Shown: positions 1 to 7,347, counted from the first letter of the stretch. The stretch: DNA of 8,154 nt from Cyanobacteria bacterium Co-bin13 (GCA_014534385.1 JACVRP010000158.1:1-8154), one strand, 5' to 3'. The notes: generated by a model not told the origin, from the sequence alone. Made by a program: numbers and translations.

Positions 1-41
1 CGCTAGCAAGGTTTAGTCTTGCGCTTTCAAAAAGAACCCCG

Positions 42-71
42 AGATCTAAGCCCACCGGGATCTAAGCTCAC
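42..71. repeat. Two-copy 16-bp-period direct repeat downstream of gltD
   Basis: The 14-mers at 42-55 (AGATCTAAGCCCAC) and 58-71 (GGATCTAAGCTCAC) match at 12 of 14 positions, with a shared core GATCTAAGC at 43-51 and 59-67. They lie just beyond the gltD stop codon. No function is evident. With only two copies this may be a small local duplication. Confidence 0.5.
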
Positions 72-73
72 GC

Positions 74-1558
74 TTACGGCAGTTCGGTGGTGCCCATCAG
101 GTAGCGATCGCATTCCCGTGCCGCCCCTCTGCCCTCGTTAAACGCCCACACCACCAAGCTTTGGCCTCGGCGGCAGTCGCCTGCGGCAAAGACACCGGGA
201 AGGCTGGTGGCATATTGGCCGTGGTCTGCTTTGACGTTGCTGCGGGGGTCACGCTCCAGGTCCATCGCATCCAGCAAGGGCTGCTCGGGACCCAGAAAGC
301 CCATCGCCAGCAAGACTAGCTGGGCTGGCAACACCTTCTCGGTGCCGGGAACGTGCTTGGGAATAAACCGCCCCTGCTCGTCTCGCTCCCATTCGACCTG
401 TACGGTACGAACGCCTTCGACTTGGCCTTTCTCATCGCCGACAAAACTGGTGGCGGTTGTGATATAAGCGCGGGGATCGTTGCCAAACTTGGCGACGGCT
501 TCTTCCTGGCCGTAGTCAAGGCGGTAGACCTTGGGATACTCCGGCCACGGGTTATCAGCCGCTCGCTCTAGGGGTGGGCGGGGCATGATTTCCACCTGTA
601 CAACGCTGTTGCAGCCGTGGCGGATGGAAGTGCCCACACAGACGGTACCCGTGTCGCCGCCGCCAATGATGACGATATCTTTTCCAGCAGCAGAGAGATA
701 GCCGTCGTCGGGTTCACCGTCCAATACGGCCTTGGTATTGGCAGTGAGAAAGTCCATGGCGAAGTGAATGCCGCCTAACTCGCGCCCCTCGATAGGCAGG
801 TCGCGAGGACGGGTGGAGCCAGTGCAGAGCACCACCGCATCAAACTCCTTTAGCAGCGTCTCTGTCGGCAGGTCTTTACCGATTTCGGTGTTGCAGACAA
901 ACTGTACGCCCTCGGCTTTGAGTAGGTCGATGCGGCGCATCACTACATCCTGCTTGTCCAGCTTCATGTTGGGGATACCGTACATCAGCAGCCCGCCCGG
1001 ACGATCGGCCCGTTCGTAGACGGTGATCCAGTGGCCGGCTTTGTTGAGTTGGGCCGCAGCCGAGAGTCCGGCAGGGCCAGAGCCGATGATGGCTACTTTT
1101 TTGCCGGTACGCTTTTGGGGTGGCTCAGCCACAATCCAGCCCTCTTCCCAGCCGCGTTCGGCAATGGAATACTCAATGTTTTTGATAGTGACGGGCGGGT
1201 TGGTGATGCCCAGCACGCAAGAGCCTTCGCAGGGGGCGGGGCAGACCCGACCTGTGAACTCTGGGAAGTTGTTGGTCTTGTGCAGCCGATCCAGCGCTTC
1301 TTTCCACAGACCCCGGTAGATCAGGTCGTTCCATTCGGGGATCAGATTGTTGATCGGGCAGCCGCTAGCCATACCGCTGAGCATATTGCCCGTGTGGCAG
1401 AAGGGGGTGCCGCAGTCCATGCAGCGCGCGCCCTGAGTGCGGAGTTTTTCTTCCTCCATCGGCAGGTGAAACTCGTCCCAGTTGCGAATGCGCTCGATGG
1501 GCATTTGCTCGGGGGGGAGTTCGCGCAGGTAGTCAATGAAGCCGGTTGGTTTTCCCAT
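74..1558 (-). CDS. gltD: Glutamate synthase (NAD(P)H) small subunit GltD
   Basis: This is the electron-input subunit of cytoplasmic NAD(P)H-dependent glutamate synthase. It oxidises NAD(P)H on its FAD and passes electrons through Fe-S clusters to the FMN of GltB. The 494 residues are close to the usual family length. The N-terminal region has cysteines 46, 49, 54 and 67, then 106, 110 and 114, the pattern of the two 4Fe-4S clusters of the GltD family. GSGPAG at 159-164 is the FAD-binding dinucleotide fold. GGGDTG at 299-304 is the NAD(P)H-binding fold. GVFAAGDCRRGQSLVVWA at 455-472 is the C-terminal FAD contact. The start MGKPTGFIDYLREL matches the family N-terminus, so the ATG at 1558 is well supported even though no Shine-Dalgarno sequence precedes it. 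The gene lies 88 bases downstream of gltB, probably in the same operon. The sequence alone does not settle NADH versus NADPH preference. No frameshift or missing key residue is seen. Confidence 0.98.
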   Translation of the reverse strand: MGKPTGFIDYLRELPPEQMPIERIRNWDEFHLPMEEEKLRTQGARCMDCGTPFCHTGNMLSGMASGCPINNLIPEWNDLIYRGLWKEALDRLHKTNNFPEFTGRVCPAPCEGSCVLGITNPPVTIKNIEYSIAERGWEEGWIVAEPPQKRTGKKVAIIGSGPAGLSAAAQLNKAGHWITVYERADRPGGLLMYGIPNMKLDKQDVVMRRIDLLKAEGVQFVCNTEIGKDLPTETLLKEFDAVVLCTGSTRPRDLPIEGRELGGIHFAMDFLTANTKAVLDGEPDDGYLSAAGKDIVIIGGGDTGTVCVGTSIRHGCNSVVQVEIMPRPPLERAADNPWPEYPKVYRLDYGQEEAVAKFGNDPRAYITTATSFVGDEKGQVEGVRTVQVEWERDEQGRFIPKHVPGTEKVLPAQLVLLAMGFLGPEQPLLDAMDLERDPRSNVKADHGQYATSLPGVFAAGDCRRGQSLVVWAFNEGRGAARECDRYLMGTTELP

Positions 1559-1563
1559 GGGTC

Positions 1564-1598
1564 AGGTGAAGGGTGAAAGGTGAAAGGTGGGGGGTAGG
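1564..1598. repeat. Five heptamer tandem repeats in the gltD leader
   Basis: Read on the plus strand there are five consecutive 7-base units: AGGTGAA, GGGTGAA, AGGTGAA, AGGTGGG and GGGTAGG (1564-1570, 1571-1577, 1578-1584, 1585-1591, 1592-1598). The last two are degenerate. In the gltD mRNA they read as pyrimidine-rich TTCACCT-type units ending 5 bases before the ATG. This resembles the short tandemly repeated repetitive (STRR) heptamers known from filamentous cyanobacteria; that family assignment is inference. The repeats occupy the place where a Shine-Dalgarno sequence would normally lie. Confidence 0.75.
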
Positions 1599-1601
1599 TC
1601 T

Positions 1602-1634
1602 AGAAACCCGGTTTCCTGAAGAAACCGGGTTTCT
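1602..1634. repeat. Perfect 14-bp inverted repeat between gltB and gltD
   Basis: AGAAACCCGGTTTC at 1602-1615 and GAAACCGGGTTTCT at 1621-1634 are exact reverse complements around a 5-base loop (CTGAA). Each arm is itself nearly palindromic (AGAAACC-S-GGTTTCY), so the element is also a direct duplication at 1602-1616 and 1620-1634. It starts 12 bases beyond the gltB stop, inside the gltBD spacer. In RNA it would form a stable hairpin on either strand. No T-run follows on the minus strand, so it is not a standard intrinsic terminator. It more likely protects or processes the gltB 3' end, or attenuates gltD. The motif looks like a REP/MITE-type dispersed cyanobacterial repeat, from memory rather than search. 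Confidence 0.85.
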
Positions 1635-1646
1635 GGCGGAGAGGGG

Positions 1647-4600
1647 CTAGCTCCCCCCAATCCGGGAGACGTCGCGGGCGTTTTCCTCGAATGCGGCTGC
1701 CAGGGCGTCGTCGCCGCTGAGGCCATCGGCTAGGGCTCGCTTGATTGCCTGGATGACGCGCTTGTAGTCGCGGGGCATGACTTTAACGAACTTGGGCAGC
1801 AGCGCTTCCCAATTGGCGAGGATGGTGTGAGCTTTTTGGCTACCGGTGTAGTCAGCATGCTTTTGGATGAGCTGGCGCAGATCGGCGATTTCCTCGGGAT
1901 CTTCTAGCTGTTCTAGGTCGGCCATTTGGGTGTTGCAGCGGGTGGGGAAGTCGCCCGTCTCATCGAAGACGTAGGCGACGCCGCCGCTCATGCCTGCTGC
2001 GAAGTTGCGCCCAGTGTGGCCCAGCACGACGACTTTGCCGCCGGTCATGTATTCGCAGGCGTGGTCGCCCACTGCTTCAACGACCGTGTTCACCCCGGAA
2101 TTGCGGACGCAGAAGCGCTCCCCGGCTATTCCGTAGATAAAGGCTTCGCCGCCGGTTGCACCATAGAGGGCAACGTTGCCGATGATGATGTTGTCTTCGG
2201 GCACGAAGGTCGAAGCCTGGTCAGGATAGACAACGATCTTGCCGCCGCTGAGGCCCTTGCCCAGGTAGTCGTTGGCGTCGCCTTCGAGTTCTAGGGTGAC
2301 GCCCTTGGGCACGAAGGCTCCGAAGCTCTGTCCGGCGCTGCCCTGGAAGTGTAGGTGAATGGTGTCTTCAGGCAGACCTTCCCAGTGGCGCTTGGTGATT
2401 TCGTTGCCCAGGATGGTGCCGACGACGCGGTTGACGTTGCGGATGGGCAGGGTGGCTTTGACCTTTTCGCCCCTTTCAATGGCGGGCTGGCACAGATCCA
2501 GCAGCATGGTCATATCGAGGGACTTCTCTAGTCCGTGATCTTGGGGAATCTGGCAGTAGCGCCCGACTTCAGGGCCAACGGGGGGCTGGTAGAGCACCTT
2601 CGATAGGTCGATGCCCTTGGCTTTCCAGTGGTTGACGGCCTGCTTGGCCTCCAGTACGTCGGTGCGGCCCACCATCTCATTTAGGGTGCGGAAGCCCAGC
2701 TCGGCCATGATTTCTCGCAGCTCTTGGGCAACGAACTGCATAAAGTTGACCGTGTGCTGCGGGTCACCCGTGAAGTACTTGCGTAGCTCGGGGTTTTGAG
2801 TAGCGACCCCGGCGGGGCAGGTGTTCAGGTGGCAGACGCGCATCATGATGCAGCCCAGGGTGACCAGGGGCGCGGTGGAGAAACCGAATTCTTCGGCCCC
2901 CAGGAGGGCTGCGATCGCAACATCCCGTCCCGTCTTCATCTGCCCATCGGTCTCGATCACAATGCGGCTGCGCAGATTGTTCAGCACCAGGGTTTGGTGC
3001 GTCTCAGCTAGACCCAGCTCCCAGGGCAGTCCGGCGTGCTTGATCGAGGTTTGGGGCGATGCGCCCGTACCGCCATCGAAGCCAGAGATCAGCACCACGT
3101 CGGCGTGGGCTTTGGCGACCCCGGCAGCGATGGTGCCGACGCCTACCTCAGAGACTAGCTTGACGCTGACGCGGGCCTCACGGTTGGCGTTTTTGAGGTC
3201 ATGGATCAGCTCGGCTAGGTCTTCAATGGAGTAGATGTCGTGGTGGGGCGGCGGCGAGATCAGGCCGACGCCGGGGGTGGAGTGGCGCACCTTGGCGATC
3301 CAGGGGTAGACCTTGCGGCCGGGGAGCTGGCCGCCCTCGCCAGGTTTTGCACCCTGGGCCATCTTGATCTGCAGTTCCCTGGCCTGGGACAGGTAGAGGC
3401 TGGTGACGCCGAAGCGTCCGGAGGCTACCTGCTTGATGGCGCTGTTTTTGGAGTCGCCCTGCTCGTTTGTCCAGGTGTAGCGTTCGGGATCTTCACCGCC
3501 TTCGCCTGTATTAGACTTGCCGCCGATGCGGTTCATTGCGATCGCAAGCGACTCGTGCGCCTCCTTCGAGATCGACCCGTAGCTCATGGCCCCGGTCTTA
3601 AACCGCTTCATGATCGCCTCAATCGGCTCTACTTCCTCTAGCGGAATCGGCTGCCGCTGCTTGAAGTCGAGCAGGCCGCGCAGGGTAAAGCGATGCTTGT
3701 CCTGGTCATTCACCAGGGTGGCATAGGTTTTGTAGGTATCGTAGCTGTTGGTACGTACCGCCTTTTGCAGGCTGTGAATGGTTTCAGGGCTAAACAGGTG
3801 CCGCTCACCATCCTTACGCCATTGGTAGCTACCACCGGCATCTAAGGTCTGGCTGTCGGCCTCCCGGTCAGGGAAGGCGTGGCCGTGCCGCAAGATTGCT
3901 TCCTGGGCAATCACCGCCAGGTCAGCGCCCTCAATGCGAGAGGCAGTCCAGCTAAAGTAGCGGTCGATCACGGTCTGATTCAGGCCAATCGCCTCAAAGA
4001 TCTGCGCGCCCCGGTAGCTCTGAATGGTAGAGATGCCGATTTTAGAGGCGATCTTGATGACGCCCTTGGTGGCGGCTTTGACGTAGTTTTTGCAGGCCGT
4101 AGGGTAGTCAACATCTACCAGCAGCCCCTGCTGGATCAGGCCGTCAATCGATTCGAAGGCTAGGTAGGGGTTGATGGCACAGCAGCCGTAGCCAATTAGG
4201 GTGGCAAAGTGGTGCACTTCCCTCGGTTCGCCTGACTCTAGCACCAGACCGACGCGAGTACGAGTGCCGTGGCGAATCAGGTGGTGGTGCAGGCTCGAAA
4301 CCGCTAGCAAGGCAGGGATAGGAGCCTGCGCTGCAGCCATCTCTCGGTCAGAGAGAATGATCAGGCTGGTGCCCGATGCGATCGCTTCATCCGCCGCTGC
4401 AAAGATGCTCTCTAAAGAGGCCTCCAGTCCTGTCACACCCGCTTGCGGATCAAACAGCATGGGCAGGGTAACAGACTTGAAATCGCCCGCCTCGTGCTTT
4501 AGCTTTGCCAGCTCCCCGTTACTTAGAATCGGGGTTTTCAGCTCGATCAGGTGGCAGCTTTCGGGCTCAGGCTTGAGCAGGTTGCGCTCGGCTCCTACCG

Positions 4601-6230
4601 TCGTCTCTGGCGAGGTGATGATTTCTTCGCGGATGGAGTCGATGGGCGGATTCGTGACCTGGGCAAAGAGCTGCTGGAAGTAGTCGTAGAGCAGCTTGGG
4701 CCGATCCGACAGCACCGCTAGGGGAGTGTCGGTGCCCATCGAGCCGATCGCTTCTACGCCGTCTCGCGCCATGGGGGTCAGCAGCAGACGCAGCTCTTCA
4801 AAGGTGTAGCCAAAGGCCATTTGGCGCTTCAGCAGCGGGATGTCTGGCAGGGTACGGTCGATCGGTGCATCTTTGAGGCTAGCGAGAGGCACTAGGTGCT
4901 GGTCGAGCCATTCCTGGTAGGGATGCTCGGATGCGATCGCACTCTTGATCTCCTCATCGGAGACAATGCGGCCCTCGGCCATATTTACCAGGAACATCCG
5001 CCCCGGCTCCAAACGCCCCTTCTGGGCAACGCGCTCTGGCTCAATCGGCAGCACGCCCGCTTCAGAGGCCATGATCACCAGATCATCTTTAGTGACGTAG
5101 TAGCGCGAGGGCCGCAGGCCGTTGCGATCGAGCACTGCACCCATCATGGTGCCGTCGGTGAAGGCGATGGAGGCGGGACCATCCCAGGGCTCCATCAGGC
5201 AGGAATGGTATTTGTAAAACGCCTTTTTCTCCGGGCTCATGGACTCATGGGCCGCCCAAGGCTCGGGGATCATCATCATCATGGCGTGGGGCAGAGATCG
5301 CCCGGCCAGCACCAGCAGCTCCAGCGCATTGTCGAAGATCAGCGAATCGCTGCCGTCGATATTGATCACTGGCTGCGCCCGCTTCAGCGACTCGCCAAAC
5401 AGATCCGACTCAAACAGCGACTGCCGGGCGTGCATCCAGTTGATGTTGCCGCGCAGGGTGTTGATCTCGCCGTTGTGGGCGATGTAGCGGTAGGGGTGCG
5501 ATCGCTCCCAGCTGGGGAACGTGTTGGTGCTAAAGCGGGAATGCACTAGGCCCAAAGCACTGGTCAGGTCGGGATCGTGCAAATCCAGGAAATACTCACC
5601 TACCTGGGCCGGGGTCAGCATGCCCTTGTAGACCATTGTGCGGCAGGAGAGGCTGGCCGGATACCAGTAGGAATCGATCTCCGCTGCTCGAATGGCGCTG
5701 TGGGATCGCTTGCGAATGATGTATAGCTTGCGCTCTAGCGCCATCTCATCCAGCCCTTCCGCCCGCTGGATAAAGACCTGCTGCATAAAGGGTTCGCTGG
5801 CTTTGGCCGTGTCGCCCAGGGAGGCGTTGTCGGTGGGCACATCGCGCCAGCCCAAGACCTTCAGGCCCTCTTCGGCCACCACCTGCTCAAAGACCCGTCG
5901 CCCCTGCTCCCGGTCGGCTGCTTGGGGTGAGCCGTAGATCATGCCAACGCCGTATTCGCCGGGGGCGGGCAGTGCGATCGCATTTGCCGCCGCAAATTTC
6001 TCAAAAAATGAGTGAGGCACCTGCATCAAAATACCGGCACCATCGCCCGTATTGACCTCAGCTCCGACCGCGCCCCGATGCTCCAGGTTCAGCAGAATAG
6101 TCAGTGCTTGCTCAACGATGTCGTGGGAAGGTTTCCCTTTCATGTGCACAATGAAGCCGACACCGCAGGCATCGTGCTCAAATTGAGGGTCGTATAGACC
6201 CTGCTTGGAGGGCGAATTGAGGCTTGTCAT
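1647..6230 (-). CDS. gltB: Glutamate synthase (NAD(P)H) large subunit GltB
   Basis: Catalytic subunit that makes two L-glutamates from L-glutamine and 2-oxoglutarate in the cytoplasm, using electrons from GltD. From the ATG at 6230 it has 1527 residues, normal for the family. The N-terminal glutaminase domain (about 22-430) has the catalytic Cys22 in HDACGVGF, HSRFSTNTFPSW at 230-241 and HNGEINTLRGN at 252-262. Cys22 implies removal of a 21-residue propeptide. A central domain (about 457-745) follows. The FMN synthase domain (about 810-1180) has SPPPHHDIYSIEDL from 992 and SGFDGGTGASP from 1049, with 3Fe-4S cysteines 1127, 1133 and 1138 (Cx5Cx4C). A GXGXG beta-helix domain (about 1250-1440) ends it. 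The loop after GEGGED is short (DPERYTWTNEQGDSKNSA), without the roughly 25-residue insertion of ferredoxin-type enzymes. The frame is open up to a GTG at 6299, but those 23 extra residues are unlike the family and the GTG has no ribosome site. The ATG site is also weak. Confidence 0.98.
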   Translation of the reverse strand: MTSLNSPSKQGLYDPQFEHDACGVGFIVHMKGKPSHDIVEQALTILLNLEHRGAVGAEVNTGDGAGILMQVPHSFFEKFAAANAIALPAPGEYGVGMIYGSPQAADREQGRRVFEQVVAEEGLKVLGWRDVPTDNASLGDTAKASEPFMQQVFIQRAEGLDEMALERKLYIIRKRSHSAIRAAEIDSYWYPASLSCRTMVYKGMLTPAQVGEYFLDLHDPDLTSALGLVHSRFSTNTFPSWERSHPYRYIAHNGEINTLRGNINWMHARQSLFESDLFGESLKRAQPVINIDGSDSLIFDNALELLVLAGRSLPHAMMMMIPEPWAAHESMSPEKKAFYKYHSCLMEPWDGPASIAFTDGTMMGAVLDRNGLRPSRYYVTKDDLVIMASEAGVLPIEPERVAQKGRLEPGRMFLVNMAEGRIVSDEEIKSAIASEHPYQEWLDQHLVPLASLKDAPIDRTLPDIPLLKRQMAFGYTFEELRLLLTPMARDGVEAIGSMGTDTPLAVLSDRPKLLYDYFQQLFAQVTNPPIDSIREEIITSPETTVGAERNLLKPEPESCHLIELKTPILSNGELAKLKHEAGDFKSVTLPMLFDPQAGVTGLEASLESIFAAADEAIASGTSLIILSDREMAAAQAPIPALLAVSSLHHHLIRHGTRTRVGLVLESGEPREVHHFATLIGYGCCAINPYLAFESIDGLIQQGLLVDVDYPTACKNYVKAATKGVIKIASKIGISTIQSYRGAQIFEAIGLNQTVIDRYFSWTASRIEGADLAVIAQEAILRHGHAFPDREADSQTLDAGGSYQWRKDGERHLFSPETIHSLQKAVRTNSYDTYKTYATLVNDQDKHRFTLRGLLDFKQRQPIPLEEVEPIEAIMKRFKTGAMSYGSISKEAHESLAIAMNRIGGKSNTGEGGEDPERYTWTNEQGDSKNSAIKQVASGRFGVTSLYLSQARELQIKMAQGAKPGEGGQLPGRKVYPWIAKVRHSTPGVGLISPPPHHDIYSIEDLAELIHDLKNANREARVSVKLVSEVGVGTIAAGVAKAHADVVLISGFDGGTGASPQTSIKHAGLPWELGLAETHQTLVLNNLRSRIVIETDGQMKTGRDVAIAALLGAEEFGFSTAPLVTLGCIMMRVCHLNTCPAGVATQNPELRKYFTGDPQHTVNFMQFVAQELREIMAELGFRTLNEMVGRTDVLEAKQAVNHWKAKGIDLSKVLYQPPVGPEVGRYCQIPQDHGLEKSLDMTMLLDLCQPAIERGEKVKATLPIRNVNRVVGTILGNEITKRHWEGLPEDTIHLHFQGSAGQSFGAFVPKGVTLELEGDANDYLGKGLSGGKIVVYPDQASTFVPEDNIIIGNVALYGATGGEAFIYGIAGERFCVRNSGVNTVVEAVGDHACEYMTGGKVVVLGHTGRNFAAGMSGGVAYVFDETGDFPTRCNTQMADLEQLEDPEEIADLRQLIQKHADYTGSQKAHTILANWEALLPKFVKVMPRDYKRVIQAIKRALADGLSGDDALAAAFEENARDVSRIGGS

Positions 6231-6378
6231 TTTGAAAATCCGGGAAGCGGCCTTGAAGGGGTCATCTAGAGAACGGCAAGCGGTCAGGCGGACTCTCACA
6301 GGGAGACTTGGTCAGACCCTACAGTCAAATCCGTAGAACCGATGAACCCAATTTCTTTTGCTGTGCTGGAAGAAGCCT

Positions 6379-6406
6379 ACTCTAGCTAAATCGGATTCTC
6401 TAGCAA
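6379..6406 (-). promoter_or_regulatory. Candidate sigma-70-type promoter for gltBD
   Basis: On the minus strand TTGCTA (6406-6401) and TAGAGT (6384-6379) are separated by 16 bases. Each matches the -35 and -10 consensus at four of six positions, giving a start near 6372, about 140 bases before the gltB ATG. The segment also contains a direct repeat, CTCTAGC on the plus strand at 6380-6386 and 6398-6404, which overlaps both boxes. The assignment is weak because such matches occur by chance in AT-rich DNA. It is the best-placed candidate I could find. Confidence 0.3.
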
Positions 6407-6604
6407 GAAAAGCAAACGAGGGTCATGTCTTAAGGAAATCGTCACATATGACTCCCGTTCATCCTGCCATTTATTAAGAACCTTCAGCGTTTTTGATTCA
6501 AATAGAGAGGTTGTTGGCTTTCTATGACAATTTTGCAGAGGGTTTTAGGGCTGGTTACGCCCTTGTTTGCAAGGTTGGAGGTTTCCAGGCAAGTGAACCT
6601 CACC

Positions 6605-6638
6605 AAAAAGTTGCCTCTGAGCACAAACCCAGAGGCAA
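6605..6638 (-). terminator. Probable intrinsic terminator of the 71-residue hypothetical gene
   Basis: TTGCCTCTG (6611-6619) and CAGAGGCAA (6630-6638) form a perfect 9-bp stem with a 10-base loop. Read on the minus strand the stem is followed by C and then five T (6609-6605). It lies 137 bases beyond the stop of the gene at 6776-6991 and upstream of the likely gltB promoter. It would therefore separate the two transcription units. On the plus strand the stem is followed by A rather than T, so it acts in one direction only. Confidence 0.7.
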
Positions 6639-6775
6639 AAAAACCGTAAGCTCTCTTAAACTTCAAATATTGCTGTTCAACGGATGCAAATCAGAAAAAG
6701 CTCTACTGATGAGTTTGAGTGTATGAGTGCTTTACTGACTGCTAAGCTATCGCGAGAACTCTTTATAGCTACTGC

Positions 6776-6991
6776 TTAGTAGCTGTCGTCTTTGCCGCCA
6801 ACGGTTTGAATGCCCAGCAGCTGATTAGCTTGGTTGAGGCGTTCTGCAATGGCTTCGCGCCAGTTTAGGCTAATGCCGTCGTCAGCTAAAACTTCCTGGG
6901 CCAGTTGACGGTATGCTGCGCTGGCTGCGATATCTCCACTGTCGAGTTCCTGGAGCTTGTCATACACACTCTGGGGCGGAACCTGCATCAT
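6776..6991 (-). CDS. Small hypothetical protein, 71 residues
   Basis: I do not recognise the family. The protein is soluble-looking, has no membrane segment, signal peptide or cysteine, and is rich in Ala, Gln, Leu and acidic residues. Predicted character is mostly helical, with a helical stretch around VYDKLQELDSGDIAASAAYR (9-28) and a second around WREAIAERLNQANQLLGI (44-61). It begins with two adjacent ATG codons (6991 and 6988). AAGGA in the mRNA (complement of 7001-7005) lies about 9 bases before the first, a good ribosome site that supports a real gene and favours the first ATG. It is flanked by long non-coding DNA and has its own probable terminator, so it appears monocistronic. The size and composition suggest a small regulatory or accessory protein, but nothing here shows a function, and proximity to gltBD is not evidence of a shared role. 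Confidence 0.75.
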   Translation of the reverse strand: MMQVPPQSVYDKLQELDSGDIAASAAYRQLAQEVLADDGISLNWREAIAERLNQANQLLGIQTVGGKDDSY

Positions 6992-7172
6992 AATTTCACG
7001 TCCTTTTACAGTCTTAAAGTCGCGGTAGCTGGCTTTGCGATTAGCTAACTCGCTATCCTCATGCTGTGGGTAAACCGATGGGCAACTTGGCGTGAGGTGC
7101 CTGCGCTGGGTTAAAAGGCAGGGCAGCTTTGATGGAGTGCCAGCTATTTCAAGGATGCCTCCAGTGTAGATA

Positions 7173-7188
7173 TGTTCCCTAGGTAACA
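7173..7188. repeat. Imperfect 16-bp palindrome TGTTCCCTAGGTAACA
   Basis: The sequence equals its own reverse complement at 14 of 16 positions (TGTT-n-CCTAGG-n-AACA). It lies about 180 bases upstream of the 71-residue hypothetical gene. A dyad of this length could be an operator for a dimeric repressor, but no regulator is known for it and no second copy was seen in the window. Confidence 0.35.
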
Positions 7189-7347
7189 GAATCTCCTGAC
7201 GTGTAAAACGTGCGAGTTCTTAACAGACGTTGAAGATTTGCTAATGAAGTTAGTCAACTCGTGCCGGTTTCCTCCGTAGCGCATAGGCTAGCTTTACTTT
7301 TAAGAGGTTTTCTTCAGAAATAAAAAGCTGCTCTCAAACACGACCAT

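Larger units (their letters stand above)
6300..6775. other. Intergenic region between the hypothetical gene and gltB
   Basis: There is no credible gene in these 476 bases. They hold the probable terminator of the upstream hypothetical gene (6605-6638), a run of smaller hairpins before it on the plus strand (6547-6601), and a weak candidate gltB promoter (6379-6406). The base composition is clearly more AT-rich than in gltBD. I found no perfect GTA-N8-TAC NtcA site and no match to the conserved core of the glnA glutamine riboswitch. The untranslated gltB leader would be roughly 140 bases if the candidate promoter is right. Confidence 0.7.

Noticed and set aside
6..22. GCAAG/CTTGC hairpin as a terminator after gltD
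   Set aside because: The stem is only 5 bp with a 7-base loop, and no T-run follows on the minus strand.
4896..5549. 217-codon open frame on the plus strand
   Set aside because: It lies wholly inside gltB in antisense, and gltB is certain from its catalytic motifs. The translation looks like no protein family; long shadow frames are common in GC-rich genes. The shorter frames opposite gltB and gltD were rejected on the same grounds.
6441..6452. GTCACATATGAC as an NtcA- or CRP-like operator
   Set aside because: The arms are only 4 bp, the spacing does not fit GTA-N8-TAC, and only one TCACA half-site of the CRP type is present.
6300..6500. Glutamine riboswitch (glnA motif) upstream of gltB
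   Set aside because: A CGTTCATCC string exists on the plus strand at 6456-6464, but it is on the wrong strand for gltB and the conserved GGAAGTAGG and GGAACGC parts are missing.
6610..6619. GTTGCCTCTG also found at 7422-7431
   Set aside because: A 10-base identity without flanking similarity; most likely coincidence rather than a repeat family.
6706..6713. CTGATGAG, identical to the hammerhead ribozyme core
   Set aside because: The second conserved core segment (GAAA with flanking stem III) and the stems around it are absent, so an 8-base match is chance.
6484..6726. Two overlapping short frames, 6493-6726 on plus and 6484-6666 on minus
   Set aside because: They oppose each other, lack convincing ribosome sites, contain the terminator hairpin at 6605-6638 and show no recognisable protein character.
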